Assembly (NCBI RefSeq): GCF_006152115.1
Contig: NZ_VDFU01000004.1
Span: 62,001 to 126,000, forward strand
DNA from: Rubellimicrobium rubrum
Lineage (GTDB): Bacteria; Pseudomonadota; Alphaproteobacteria; Rhodobacterales; Rhodobacteraceae
Length of the DNA: 64,000 bases
Reading direction: 5' to 3'
Each line of letters opens with the position of its first letter. Within the stretch, counting starts at the first letter, position 1. The position numbers and the translations under genes were made by a program. Below the pieces are notes generated by a model, which was not told the origin of the DNA, did not search any database, and was given only the letters and a program-made list of their open reading frames with translations. Below are positions 56,100 to 64,000 of the stretch, one piece after another.

Positions 56100-58457
56100 T
56101 CATTCGATCGGTGCCGCCGCGAGGAGCGCCGCAGCACGCGCCCGCGCCTCTTGCGCCCTTCCAAGAAGTTCGCGGCGTTCGGCCAGCGTCATCAAGGCAT
56201 TCTCTGGCAGCGGAACGGCCGGGTTTGCGGCGGGGACGGCCGGGGCCGCGGCAAGGACGGTCGCAGGAGGAATGGGCTCGGGGGTCGCCGCTTCGGTGGG
56301 CAAAGGCTGGGGGCTTGCAGGCACGGCGATCGGAACGGGCAGCACCGGCGGCTCGACCTCCTGGCCCGGCGCGACGGGCAAAGGCTCAGCCAGGATGGGC
56401 AGGGGCGGCAGGGCGGAAAGCTGCGGAAGCGCGGTCTCCCGCTCGGCGGGCGGCGCAGGATCATCGGCCAACGCCGCCTGCTGGTCGGGCTCCTGCCCCT
56501 CAGGCAGCACCAGGGCTCCAGCCACGGGCTCCTGATCATCGGGCTCTTCCTGCAAAGGCTCTTCCACCGGGGGTCGCGCCGCGCTCACGGTGCGGTCAGC
56601 CTCGGCCTCCGGCTCCAGAGGTGCGGCGGAAGGCAAGGCGGGCGGCGCTCGCAGGCTCCAGGCCTCCTGGGGGAAGCCGAGCTCCGCCAAGCGCCGCGCC
56701 ACTGGATCGACGGCAGCGGACGGCAGGCCCTCCGGGAGGGCTCCCAAGGCCAGCTCAAGGAAGGAGGCATCGTCCAGCTTCTCGGTCAGGGCCACCACGG
56801 TCGCGACGAGCGCTTCGTTGACGTCCTCCGCCGGGTTCAGCTGGCGCTCGTCCTCCAGCAAGGCCAGCGCTTCGTCGAACCGCATGTCGGCTGTCAGGGC
56901 GCGCGCTTCGGCAAGCAGGAGCGCGCGAGCCCCCTCCCCCTCGTTCTCGAACCGGAGGGCGCGCGCCAGTTCCAGGGTGTTGTCGGACACGGACCGGCCC
57001 TCCTCGATCGACAGGTCGATAAGATCCACCATCGCATCGGGTGTCATGCGGGGATCGCTCTCCGCGATGGTCTCCAGCTCCTCGAGGGCGGGCCCCGGCC
57101 CCTCGATCTCCTCGACGATGGCAGCCTGGGCAAGCTCGACGGCGGTGCCGCCATGTTCGGCAAGCGCCGCGATGTCCCGCGCGGCAAGGGCGTCTCCCTG
57201 GTCGAGGAAGAGGCCGGCCAAGCGAGGCGCGAGCAGGGATCGCACCTCGTCTGGCAAGGCACGCAGGGCAAGGGTCATGGCCGTCCTCTCGCCATCCCCG
57301 GTCATTCGGATGCTCTTGCGCGCGAGGGCGCGCCAGAGGGACACCTTTCCAAGGCAGCTGGCCTGATCGTCCATGGCGTCCGTCGGCACGGGCTCATCGT
57401 CCACGATCCGCGCCATGAGCCTGAGGAGATCGCGCTCGCGCGACGACGCCCCGTCCATAGAAAGTGCGGTCAGGGCCTCGCGTCCGAAGCCGAAGGCGAG
57501 ATAAGCCTGCGCCAAGTCCTCGACACCATTGGGATCGAGACGGTCGCGACCGTCCGTCACCTGCGCCAGACGGGCCGGAAGCTCGGTCTTGAAGTCGCCC
57601 TCCCCGGCCCAGGCCGTTAGGTCGAACGACTCATCGGGCAGGCAGGTCGTGCCACGGGCCCCAAGGGTGGGCCTTGTCGAAGGCACATCGGACGCGGTGT
57701 GGAAGGCCACGCCGGGCCGGGCCGGGCCACCGACGGCCTCCTCGGGCGTGACCGCGGGATTCGGGTGGGGCGAGTCTGGAACCTGGTCGTGCTTGACGGT
57801 CGTGGACGGCGCGGGGTCCTCTCCGGAAAGGACGGGCTCTTGGTCCTGCGCCGACGGGTCGAGGTCCAGAAATCCTTCGGTCGCGGCCTGCGCCATCCCT
57901 TCGAGAATGGCCAGCCTAGTTTGATCGACGCGCTCGGCTTCGGTTGGGGCGGCCTCTTCGGCGGGGGGAGCTTCGGTGACGCGGGCGAGGCTGGCCAAGG
58001 GACCCAAGGCAGGGGCGACAGGCAGGGTTTCAGTTAAAAGAGGAAGCATGCCCATGCCGGTCAGTGGGGCCGCCAATCGATCGCCGGGCGCAATCCCGCC
58101 CAAGGGCGGAGGGCCGTCGATCACATCGACCACGAGATCTACATCGCTGACCAGGTAGGCTTGGGCGTGGCAGTCGCACGGCACCGACAACCGAAGCCGA
58201 CCATCCCCCCAGGGCGTCAGCAACGCCACGCGATTTCGGGGGATCTTGTCGAAGGCACGGCTGACGTCGAACATCACCGACGGGGGCAGTTGCAGGTCAT
58301 AGCCTCCCGGCGCAGGCTCCAGGGACCATGGGGCGCCCCTGGGAACCCGGAGCACCAGCCGCGAGAACGTCTCGTGCTCCCCCCCGCGGACGCTGACGTC
58401 CTGGGCCCAGGCCGCGCCACCCCAGACCAGCGCAAGGACAAGGGCGGCGACCTTCAT
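56100..58457 (-). CDS. Large exported protein of the motor operon, possibly MotC-like; function unknown
   Basis: This 785-residue protein has a clear signal peptide (MKVAALVLALVWGGAAWAQD). An N-terminal beta-rich domain covers residues 20-125 (with CDCHAQAYLV), followed by a low-complexity linker. A helical repeat part at about residues 270-600 has pairs like DLAQAYLAFGFGREAL and RALLLAEARALTADMRFDEALALL. A long Pro/Ala/Glu-rich tail follows. The ATG overlaps the motA stop. Gene order with motA and motE recalls rhizobial MotC, a periplasmic motor protein, but I see no direct sequence proof. Confidence 0.7.
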   Translation of the reverse strand: MKVAALVLALVWGGAAWAQDVSVRGGEHETFSRLVLRVPRGAPWSLEPAPGGYDLQLPPSVMFDVSRAFDKIPRNRVALLTPWGDGRLRLSVPCDCHAQAYLVSDVDLVVDVIDGPPPLGGIAPGDRLAAPLTGMGMLPLLTETLPVAPALGPLASLARVTEAPPAEEAAPTEAERVDQTRLAILEGMAQAATEGFLDLDPSAQDQEPVLSGEDPAPSTTVKHDQVPDSPHPNPAVTPEEAVGGPARPGVAFHTASDVPSTRPTLGARGTTCLPDESFDLTAWAGEGDFKTELPARLAQVTDGRDRLDPNGVEDLAQAYLAFGFGREALTALSMDGASSRERDLLRLMARIVDDEPVPTDAMDDQASCLGKVSLWRALARKSIRMTGDGERTAMTLALRALPDEVRSLLAPRLAGLFLDQGDALAARDIAALAEHGGTAVELAQAAIVEEIEGPGPALEELETIAESDPRMTPDAMVDLIDLSIEEGRSVSDNTLELARALRFENEGEGARALLLAEARALTADMRFDEALALLEDERQLNPAEDVNEALVATVVALTEKLDDASFLELALGALPEGLPSAAVDPVARRLAELGFPQEAWSLRAPPALPSAAPLEPEAEADRTVSAARPPVEEPLQEEPDDQEPVAGALVLPEGQEPDQQAALADDPAPPAERETALPQLSALPPLPILAEPLPVAPGQEVEPPVLPVPIAVPASPQPLPTEAATPEPIPPATVLAAAPAVPAANPAVPLPENALMTLAERRELLGRAQEARARAAALLAAAPIE

Positions 58458-59320
58458 GCTGCCTCCTTGGCCGCCTTGAGGGCTTCCTCGAGTTCGGAGA
58501 AGCTGGGGCGGTTGTGGCCGGGGGTGGCCTGACGGCCGACCTCGATGCAGATGTTGGGGGCGTGGGCGTGGAGGTTGGCCACCAGCACCTGACGGATGAG
58601 CTGGTAGAAGTGGCCGTCCTCCTCCAGCACCATCTTGAGCTTCGTGGCGAAGGGTCCGACGAGGCCGTAAGCCAGGAACACGCCCAGGAAGGTTCCCACG
58701 AGCGCGCCGCCGATCATCTGGCCCAGCACCTCGGGTGGCTGGTCGATAGAGGCCATGGTCTTGATCACCCCCAGCACGGCCGCCACGATCCCCAGAGCGG
58801 GAAGGCCGTCGGCCACCGACTGAAGGGCGTGAGTGGAGTGCATCGCATGATGCTGCGACGCCTCCATGCGCGTTTCCAGGATTTCCTCGACCTGATGGGG
58901 ATCGTCGTAGTTCATGCTGCCGGCGCGCAGGGTGTCGCAGATGAGGGCCACGGCCTCCTTGTCGGCCTGGATGCGCGGGTACTTGGCGAACAGCGTCGAT
59001 TCGCCGGGACTCTCGATGTGCTCCTCCAACGCGACCGGGTTGGAGCGGCTGATCCGGATCAGCGCAAACAGGAGGCAGAGCAGGTCGCGGTAGTCGTCAT
59101 GCTTCCAACGAGGGCCCTTGAAGACCTTTCCGATGTCCTTGAGCGTATGCTTGATCGAGGCGCCGTCGTTCGAGATCACGAAGGCGCCCACGGCCGCCCC
59201 CCCGATCATCATCATCTCGAAGGGCAGAGCCTTAAGGATGAGGCCGAGCTTGCCGCCGGCCAGGATGTAGCCGCCGAAGACCATCACGAAGATGATCACG
59301 ATGCCGATGATGCCGATCAT
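58454..59320 (-). CDS. motA: Flagellar motor stator protein MotA
   Basis: This 288-residue protein has four membrane helices. The cytoplasmic loop carries the torque residues Arg89/Arg92 and Glu99/Glu100 (LIRISRSNPVALEEHIESP). DGLPALGIVAAVLGVIKTM and GGALVGTFLGVFLAYGLVGP carry the conserved Pro residues of the proton channel. No motB is in the window. The stop overlaps the large exported protein gene (ATGA). Confidence 0.96.
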   Translation of the reverse strand: MIGIIGIVIIFVMVFGGYILAGGKLGLILKALPFEMMMIGGAAVGAFVISNDGASIKHTLKDIGKVFKGPRWKHDDYRDLLCLLFALIRISRSNPVALEEHIESPGESTLFAKYPRIQADKEAVALICDTLRAGSMNYDDPHQVEEILETRMEASQHHAMHSTHALQSVADGLPALGIVAAVLGVIKTMASIDQPPEVLGQMIGGALVGTFLGVFLAYGLVGPFATKLKMVLEEDGHFYQLIRQVLVANLHAHAPNICIEVGRQATPGHNRPSFSELEEALKAAKEAA

Positions 59321-59385
59321 GCCCGAACCTCCGAGGACGCTGCCCAGCGTTGCAGAGCAAGGTTAAGAATAATGGAAGACAGCCC

Positions 59386-59952
59386 CTATTCGGTCGGGGC
59401 GAGCGCATTGCGCCCGGCCAGGACCGCGCTGATCGCATAGGCGACCTGGGGCTCGAGATTGGTCATGACCGCCGCCGCGGCCTCGGGGCGCATGAGCCCC
59501 AGGAACCCGGCCGAGAAGCCTGGGTCCATGGCGCCAAAAAGCGCGGCCGCGTCCTGGGGCTTCATGGCCTCGTAGACGCGGGCCAGACGCGCGACGTCCT
59601 CCTGCGCGGCCGAATCGGCAATGGCCAAGGTTGCGGACAACGAGGCTTCGGCCTCCTCGAGCGCGGTGATCTGGGCAGCCAGCTCGGCTTCTACGGCATA
59701 AAGCTCCTGCATCCGGGCGTCGATCGCGGCCTCCTTGGCCACGATGCGCTCCTCGCGGGTTTTGAAGGCTGCGAGGAGCTCGGCCGTGCCCTGGCTGGGC
59801 ACGGAGGCTTCGACAGGGGCTGCCGCACCCTCGCCGGCCAGAACCTGCCCCGCCCCGGCCCCGAGCCGAACGAGAGCCGACAGGAACAGCATGCCGGCCA
59901 CGACCGGGAGCACGCGCCGGGTCGGGCGGCGCTTGATCGTCGGCGCGGTCAT
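59386..59952 (-). CDS. motE: MotE-family flagellar protein
   Basis: This is a 188-residue protein. An N-terminal membrane segment (VLPVVAGMLFLSALVRLGAGAG) is followed by a coiled coil (residues 65-115). An MgtE-N-like domain comes last, seen in LARVYEAMKPQDAAALFGAMDPGFSAGFLGLMRPEAAAAVMTNL. In Sinorhizobium MotE is a chaperone for periplasmic MotC. It overlaps the upstream unknown gene (ATGA). Confidence 0.85.
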   Translation of the reverse strand: MTAPTIKRRPTRRVLPVVAGMLFLSALVRLGAGAGQVLAGEGAAAPVEASVPSQGTAELLAAFKTREERIVAKEAAIDARMQELYAVEAELAAQITALEEAEASLSATLAIADSAAQEDVARLARVYEAMKPQDAAALFGAMDPGFSAGFLGLMRPEAAAAVMTNLEPQVAYAISAVLAGRNALAPTE

Positions 59953-60317
59953 GCCGGCCGTCCCAGCGCGCTCGGGTGTCGGATGAAGACGGGCCCCGGA
60001 ATCTTGGCGCTGTCCTCGGCGCTGCCAGGCAGGTCGTGCATGGAGGCCATGAGGAGTTCAAGCCGCTTGCCTGCGGCCTCGGCCCGTTCGGAGGCCTGGG
60101 CCAGAGTGTCCACGGAACTCTTGGCCGCCCCTTCGGCACGCTGAAGGCTACGGGACAGATCGTCCACTTGGGCGGACAGGACGGCGACCGCGCCGCCGAC
60201 CCCGCGTTCCAGATCGGTAAAGCGCCGGAGCCGCCGGGACAGGACAAGGCAGTAGATGCCTGCTCCGAGGGCCCCGGCCCCCAGGAGGATGTCGCTCAGC
60301 TCGGCAAGAATATCCAT
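59949..60317 (-). CDS. Small membrane-anchored coiled-coil protein of unknown function in the motor operon
   Basis: This 122-residue protein has one N-terminal membrane helix (ILLGAGALGAGIYCLVLSRRL) and then an 80-residue helical region (VAVLSAQVDDLSRSLQRAEGAAKSSVDTLAQASERAEAAGKRLELLM) with coiled-coil spacing. It sits between fliL (17 bp away) and motE (overlapping). I recognise no named family; a motor-associated role is inferred from position. Confidence 0.7.
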   Translation of the reverse strand: MDILAELSDILLGAGALGAGIYCLVLSRRLRRFTDLERGVGGAVAVLSAQVDDLSRSLQRAEGAAKSSVDTLAQASERAEAAGKRLELLMASMHDLPGSAEDSAKIPGPVFIRHPSALGRPA

Positions 60318-60334
60318 GACACCGGGCCTCCGAC

Positions 60335-60829
60335 TCAGTTGACCACGAATTCCATGACCAAGAGATCGCGCACGCGGTCTCCCCCGGCCACGACCTGCAC
60401 CCGGCGCAGCATCTGCGCCCGCATCCGCATCAGGGCTGCGGGATCCTCGATCTCCCGAGGCTCCAGCGCCCGCAGATATCCGTTCAGGACATCCACCACG
60501 CGCGGCGTCAACTCCGTCACCTCGTTGACATGCTCGGGCTTGACCTCGAGCTGACCCGAGAAGCGCAGGAACCGGCGCTCGCCCTGGCCGGGCAGGTTCA
60601 CCACCAGCGGCGGCAGCGCCACGAAGGCAGCGGGGGTCAGAGCCGGAAGCGCCGCCTTCTCCAGATGCTCGACCGGCTCCTCATGCGCGGAGCCGCCCAG
60701 AAGACCCATGCGGACAGCCAGGAACCCCCCGGCTCCACCGATGATCGCAAGGACGAGGCCAAGGATCAGGGGCAGGCGGGATTTGGGGGGCTTCGCCTCG
60801 TCAGGTGTGTCGGTCACGGCGGCGGTCAT
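60335..60829 (-). CDS. fliL: Flagellar basal-body-associated protein FliL
   Basis: This 164-residue protein has one membrane helix (residues 19-41). The periplasmic FliL domain shows FVALPPLVVNLPGQGERRFLRFSGQLEV, LTPRVVDVLNGYLRAL and RRVQVVAGGDRVRDLLVMEFVVN at the end. FliL supports stator function and torque. It is the first gene of the minus-strand motor operon and is divergent from fliF. Confidence 0.93.
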   Translation of the reverse strand: MTAAVTDTPDEAKPPKSRLPLILGLVLAIIGGAGGFLAVRMGLLGGSAHEEPVEHLEKAALPALTPAAFVALPPLVVNLPGQGERRFLRFSGQLEVKPEHVNEVTELTPRVVDVLNGYLRALEPREIEDPAALMRMRAQMLRRVQVVAGGDRVRDLLVMEFVVN

Positions 60830-60877
60830 GCGGATTCTCCGGTCGGTGCCATGGAGAATCGTCTTAGACCAAGAGGG

Positions 60878-60896
60878 GCTAACCGAATCTTAAGGC
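60878..60896. promoter_or_regulatory. CtrA-like site in the fliL/fliF divergent region
   Basis: GCTAACCGAATCTTAAGGC reads on the minus strand as TTAA-GATTCGG-TTAGC, eight of nine matches to the CtrA consensus TTAA-N7-TTAAC. It lies 49 bases from fliL and 59 from fliF. Confidence 0.5.
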
Positions 60897-60954
60897 TGGA
60901 CAGGGAAGGTCGTGCTGCGGGGCAGAAGTCCCGGCCTTTGCGGGAGGATCCCAC

Positions 60955-62541
60955 ATGAACAGCCTGGCATCAGTCTGGAGCAAGCTCGATGGGCGCAAGC
61001 GCGCCATCGTGCTGGGCGCGACCTTGGCGATGTTCGCGGCCATCGCCTTTCTGGCGCGAGGGCCCGGCACGGGGAACATGGCGCTCCTGTACGCGGGGCT
61101 CGATGCCGCCGCCGCGGGCGAGGTGGTGGCCGCCCTCGAAGCGCGGGGCACCCCTTATGAGATTCGCGGTGACGCGATCTGGGTTCCCGAAGATGCACGC
61201 GACCTCGAACGTGTGACGCTGGCCGCTGAAGGCCTGCCGGCCCAGTCCGCCGACGGGTACGAGCTGCTCGATTCACTGTCGGGCTTCGGCACCACGTCCC
61301 AGATGTTCGACGCTGCCTATTGGCGGGCCAAGGAAGGCGAGCTCGCCCGCACGATCCTGGCCGTTCCCACGATCCGCACGGCGCGGGTCCACATCTCCGC
61401 CGGATCAAGCCGCCCCTTCCGCCGCGAAGATACGCCGACCGCGGCTGTGACGGTGGCCATGAAAAGCGGCGCCCTGAGCGCCGAGCAGGCCAATGCCCTG
61501 CGCCACATGGTCGCCGCCGCCGTGGCCGGCCTGTCGCCAGCCGATGTCGCCGTGATCGACGCCGAGAATGGGCTCGTCGCCGGCGAGGACGAAGATCGGG
61601 CCACCGATTCGCGGTCCGCGGACCTTGCCAAGCGCGCCGAGCGGATGCTCGAAGCCCGAGTCGGCGTCGGCAACGCGGTGGTGGAGGTCTCGCTTGAGGC
61701 CGTCACAGAATCCGAGCGCCTGACCGAACGGAACTTCGATCCCGAAAGCCGGATCGCGATCTCGACGGAAACCGAAGAGAACAAGGCCAGCGGCCAGGGC
61801 GGAGGGGGCAACGTGACAGTGGCCTCGAACCTGCCGGATGGCGAGGCCCAGGGCGGTGGTGGCCAAAGCTCCTCGGAGGAAGGGTCTAAGACGATCACCA
61901 ACTACGAGGTCTCTGAGTCCTCGCGCGAAGTGGTGCGGGCTCCTGGTGCGGTCAAGCGGCTGACGGTAGCCGTCCTGGTCAACGACGTGCCCACGACCGA
62001 TGACCAGGGGGTGACCACGCTCACCCCCCGCCCGCAAGAGGAGCTCGACGCTCTGAGCGAACTCGTGTCCTCGGCCGTGGGCCTCAACACCGAACGGGGC
62101 GACGTGATCACCGTCAAATCCATGCCCTTCGAGCCCTTGGGAACGCTCGGCAGCGAAGCGACTCCGCCAGAAGGCAAGCCCCTCGACCTGATGGGGCTGC
62201 TGCGGCCGGCGTTGCTTGCGCTCGTGGCCATCGTGCTGGGCCTCTTCGTGGTGCGACCCCTGCTCCGGCCGGGACAGGAACCGAACCTCCTGCCGATGGC
62301 GCCCGCGCTGGGTTCGCCCGACGCGATGGACGAGGGCATGCCGCCCAGCATGGGATTCGGCCCCATGCTGACCGGCGACTTCGGCTCCTCGGACGGCGGC
62401 ATCGCGGATGCCGAGATCGTCGATCCGGCCACCCGCCTGCGCCGCTTGATCGAAGCCCGCCAGGACGAGACCGCGCAGATCCTCCAGGCCTGGATGGACG
62501 ACACGCCGGTACCGTCCGCCGCGGAACGCGAGGGCGTCTGA
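60955..62541 (+). CDS. fliF: Flagellar MS-ring protein FliF
   Basis: This 528-residue protein has two membrane helices (near residues 24-42 and 415-440). The ring-building domain includes LLYAGLDAAAAGEVVAALE and MFDAAYWRAKEGELARTI, with RVHIS in the next domain. A variable Gly/Ser-rich loop and a cytoplasmic C-terminus that binds FliG follow. GGGAGGATCC precedes the ATG. It begins the plus-strand fliF-fliH-fliN-fliP run. Confidence 0.95.
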   Translation: MNSLASVWSKLDGRKRAIVLGATLAMFAAIAFLARGPGTGNMALLYAGLDAAAAGEVVAALEARGTPYEIRGDAIWVPEDARDLERVTLAAEGLPAQSADGYELLDSLSGFGTTSQMFDAAYWRAKEGELARTILAVPTIRTARVHISAGSSRPFRREDTPTAAVTVAMKSGALSAEQANALRHMVAAAVAGLSPADVAVIDAENGLVAGEDEDRATDSRSADLAKRAERMLEARVGVGNAVVEVSLEAVTESERLTERNFDPESRIAISTETEENKASGQGGGGNVTVASNLPDGEAQGGGGQSSSEEGSKTITNYEVSESSREVVRAPGAVKRLTVAVLVNDVPTTDDQGVTTLTPRPQEELDALSELVSSAVGLNTERGDVITVKSMPFEPLGTLGSEATPPEGKPLDLMGLLRPALLALVAIVLGLFVVRPLLRPGQEPNLLPMAPALGSPDAMDEGMPPSMGFGPMLTGDFGSSDGGIADAEIVDPATRLRRLIEARQDETAQILQAWMDDTPVPSAAEREGV

Positions 62542-62542
62542 A

Positions 62543-63121
62543 ATGCCCCTTTTCCTTGAAGCCTTCGACGCGCCGGATCCATTTGTCGTTTCCGACGTCC
62601 CGGAAGGCCCTTCGGCCGATTGGCTCGATGGGTTCGCCGCCGGCCAGGCCGAAGGCCTTGCCATGGGTCGGGCCGAGGCGGAGGCGGAAGCTTCCCATAT
62701 CTCTCAGGATCTGGCGCGGACGCTGCAGGACATGGCCTTTGCCTATGCCGAGGCGCGTGGCCAAGTTCTCGCCTCCCTGCGCCCGTTGTTCACGCTCCTG
62801 ATCGATCGCATGCTGCCGGCCTTGGCCGCCGAATCGCTGGGGCCCTGGATCGCCGAGGCGCTGCTCGATGCGGCACGGACCGACAGCGCGTCGCCCCTTG
62901 TGATCGACCTCCACCCCGACCGCATCGACGCCATCCGCGCCTGCCTGCCGCCTTCGCCACCGGCCCGTCTGCGGGCCGAGCCGATGCTGGGCCCCAACGC
63001 CGCGCGTCTCAGCCAGCCGTCGCGGGAAAGCGACCTCGATCTCGATGCTTGCCTCGCCGCTCTCCGCGAGGCGCTCTCCGCCCTTCTCGATGATTCCGCA
63101 GGAAAGGTCCGTCATGGATGA
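62543..63121 (+). CDS. FliH-like export-ATPase regulator
   Basis: This 192-residue protein has an acidic N-terminus and then repeated GxxxG-like spacing in WLDGFAAGQAEGLAMGRAEAEAEA, typical of FliH. A helical and alpha/beta C-terminal domain follows, containing LLIDRMLPALAAESLGPWIAEALLDA. It sits between fliF and fliN and would hold FliI at the motor. Sequence similarity is weak, so context carries much of the call. Confidence 0.7.
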   Translation: MPLFLEAFDAPDPFVVSDVPEGPSADWLDGFAAGQAEGLAMGRAEAEAEASHISQDLARTLQDMAFAYAEARGQVLASLRPLFTLLIDRMLPALAAESLGPWIAEALLDAARTDSASPLVIDLHPDRIDAIRACLPPSPPARLRAEPMLGPNAARLSQPSRESDLDLDACLAALREALSALLDDSAGKVRHG

Positions 63122-63407
63122 CCACCCCTCCCTCCCCCCGACCCTCGGGGCCGACCACCCCCTTCGCGCGTTGCCCATCGAGGTCACCATCTCGGTCGGC
63201 CGGGCCCGCCCGCTCGTCCGCGATCTGCTGGCTCTGGGGCCGGGCGCCGTCCTGCCGCTGGACCGCCGGATCGACGATCCGGTCGAGCTTTACATCGGGG
63301 AACGCCTGATCGCCCGTGGCGAGCTTCAGGAACTCGAAGGCGGTGACCCGGGGCAGCTGGCCGTGCGCCTGACCGAGGTGGCGCGGACGAAAGGCGAGCT
63401 GGCGTGA
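63114..63407 (+). CDS. fliN: Flagellar switch protein FliN
   Basis: This 97-residue C-ring protein consists mainly of the SpoA domain: LPIEVTISVGRARPLVRDLLALGPGAVLPLDRRIDDPVELYIGERLIARGELQEL. It is shorter at the N-terminus than enteric FliN. It overlaps the fliH-like gene by eight bases and the fliP start by four. Confidence 0.93.
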   Translation: MDDHPSLPPTLGADHPLRALPIEVTISVGRARPLVRDLLALGPGAVLPLDRRIDDPVELYIGERLIARGELQELEGGDPGQLAVRLTEVARTKGELA

Positions 63408-64000
63408 CCTTCGGCGGGGCGGCAGGGGCCCGGTCGGACCAGACGGGCGGCGCGGAGGGCCAGCACGCCTTCTCAAGGGCGACGCGGCGCTTTGGTGCAT
63501 GGCAGTGCGCCGGGACGTGGACGGCCGCCCTTACGGTGCTGCTGCCATTGATCCTGCTCCTTTCGGCAGGCCCGGCGGCAGCTCAGAGCCTGTCGCTCAA
63601 CCTGGGCGGAGATGGCTCCCTGGCGAACCGCTCGATCCAGCTCCTCGTGCTGGTGACGGTGCTGAGCCTGGTGCCCGGGCTGGCTATCATGGTCACCTGC
63701 TTCCCCTTCATCGTCACGGTGCTTTCGATCCTGCGGCAGGCCTTGGGGCTCCAGCAGGCGCCACCCAACATGCTGATCGTGACGCTGGCGGTGTTCCTGA
63801 CCTGGTTCATCATGGAGCCGGTCTTCACCGAAGCCTGGACGGCGGGAGTCCAGCCATTCATCGACGGCAGCCTGCCGCTCGACCAGGCCTTCTTGGCCGC
63901 GCTGGGGCCGTTCCGAGTCTTCATGGCAGGACGTGTCGTGGCCGACACCTACGATTCCCTGGTGGCGTTGCGACCCCAGGTCGATGCCGGAACCGCCCCG
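63404..64000 (+). CDS. fliP: Flagellar export-gate protein FliP, 3' end cut by the window
   Basis: GTG 63404 overlaps the fliN stop (GTGA), and 199 codons are open to the window end. A polar stretch of about 40 residues precedes the signal-like helix (VLLPLILLLSAGPAAAQS); a GTG at 63536 would start nearer to it. FliP features follow: MVTCFPFIVTVLSILRQALGLQQAPPNMLIVTLAVFLTWFIMEP. The usual C-terminal domain lies beyond the window. Confidence 0.92.
   Translation, partial: MTFGGAAGARSDQTGGAEGQHAFSRATRRFGAWQCAGTWTAALTVLLPLILLLSAGPAAAQSLSLNLGGDGSLANRSIQLLVLVTVLSLVPGLAIMVTCFPFIVTVLSILRQALGLQQAPPNMLIVTLAVFLTWFIMEPVFTEAWTAGVQPFIDGSLPLDQAFLAALGPFRVFMAGRVVADTYDSLVALRPQVDAGTAP

Overview
The window is a 64 kb, GC-rich, gene-dense piece of an alphaproteobacterial chromosome. 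Gene content and order point to Rhodobacterales (Rhodobacteraceae, Roseobacteraceae or Paracoccaceae). The evidence is a DmdC-like acyl-CoA dehydrogenase, the short aa3-oxidase subunit IV, ETF-ubiquinone oxidoreductase, the block gyrB-(lysE-VOC)-recF-dnaN-dnaA-rpsT-mutM-ubiE-ubiB, and a flagellar cluster with flaF, flbT and motE. No insertion sequence, prophage, CRISPR array, tRNA or rRNA gene was recognised. The left end cuts an OmpA-family gene and the right end cuts fliP.

1-16.7 kb holds housekeeping and metabolic genes: OmpA-like protein, tsaC, acyl-CoA dehydrogenase, cytochrome oxidase subunit IV, a lipoprotein, azlCD with an unknown partner, mobA, a GNAT enzyme, greA, ETF-QO, a TPR protein coupled to ispE, a divergent NmrA-type oxidoreductase/HxlR regulator pair with a clear tandem operator, a polyprenyl diphosphate synthase, and a small DUF2007 protein coupled to a TrmN6-like methyltransferase.

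16.8-26.5 kb holds a YdcH-like protein, a DMT transporter, an Atg22/UMF1-type MFS gene broken by one extra copy of a GGGC tetranucleotide, mepA, a phytase-like esterase, yhhQ, a self-contained small transcription unit with an 18-codon ORF and a sequestrable Shine-Dalgarno, an unknown glycine-rich membrane protein, arfB, and pncA-pncB.

26.5-38.1 kb is the replication-initiation neighbourhood: gyrB, recF, dnaN, dnaA and rpsT on the minus strand, then mutM, ubiE and ubiB. Promoter-like sequences are visible for gyrB (with a poly-C/T spacer) and rpsT (with a DnaA-box-like sequence between -35 and -10).

38.2-64 kb is one flagellar cluster. It covers hook assembly (flgD, fliK), rod assembly (flgJ-type), flagellin and its post-transcriptional regulators (fliC, flaF, flbT), export (fliI, fliH-like, fliJ-like, fliQ, fliR, flhA, flhB, fliP), rod and L-ring parts (flgB, flgC, fliE, flgF, flgG, flgA, flgH), motor (motA, motE, a large periplasmic protein, two fliL-type genes), MS ring and switch (fliF, fliN), and a lytic transglycosylase of SltF type. 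Three divergent flagellar intergenic regions share a CtrA-like sequence. Many neighbouring genes overlap by ATGA/GTGA or TGATG, so they are probably co-translated.

All functional calls rest on reading protein sequences and gene order. No database search was run.
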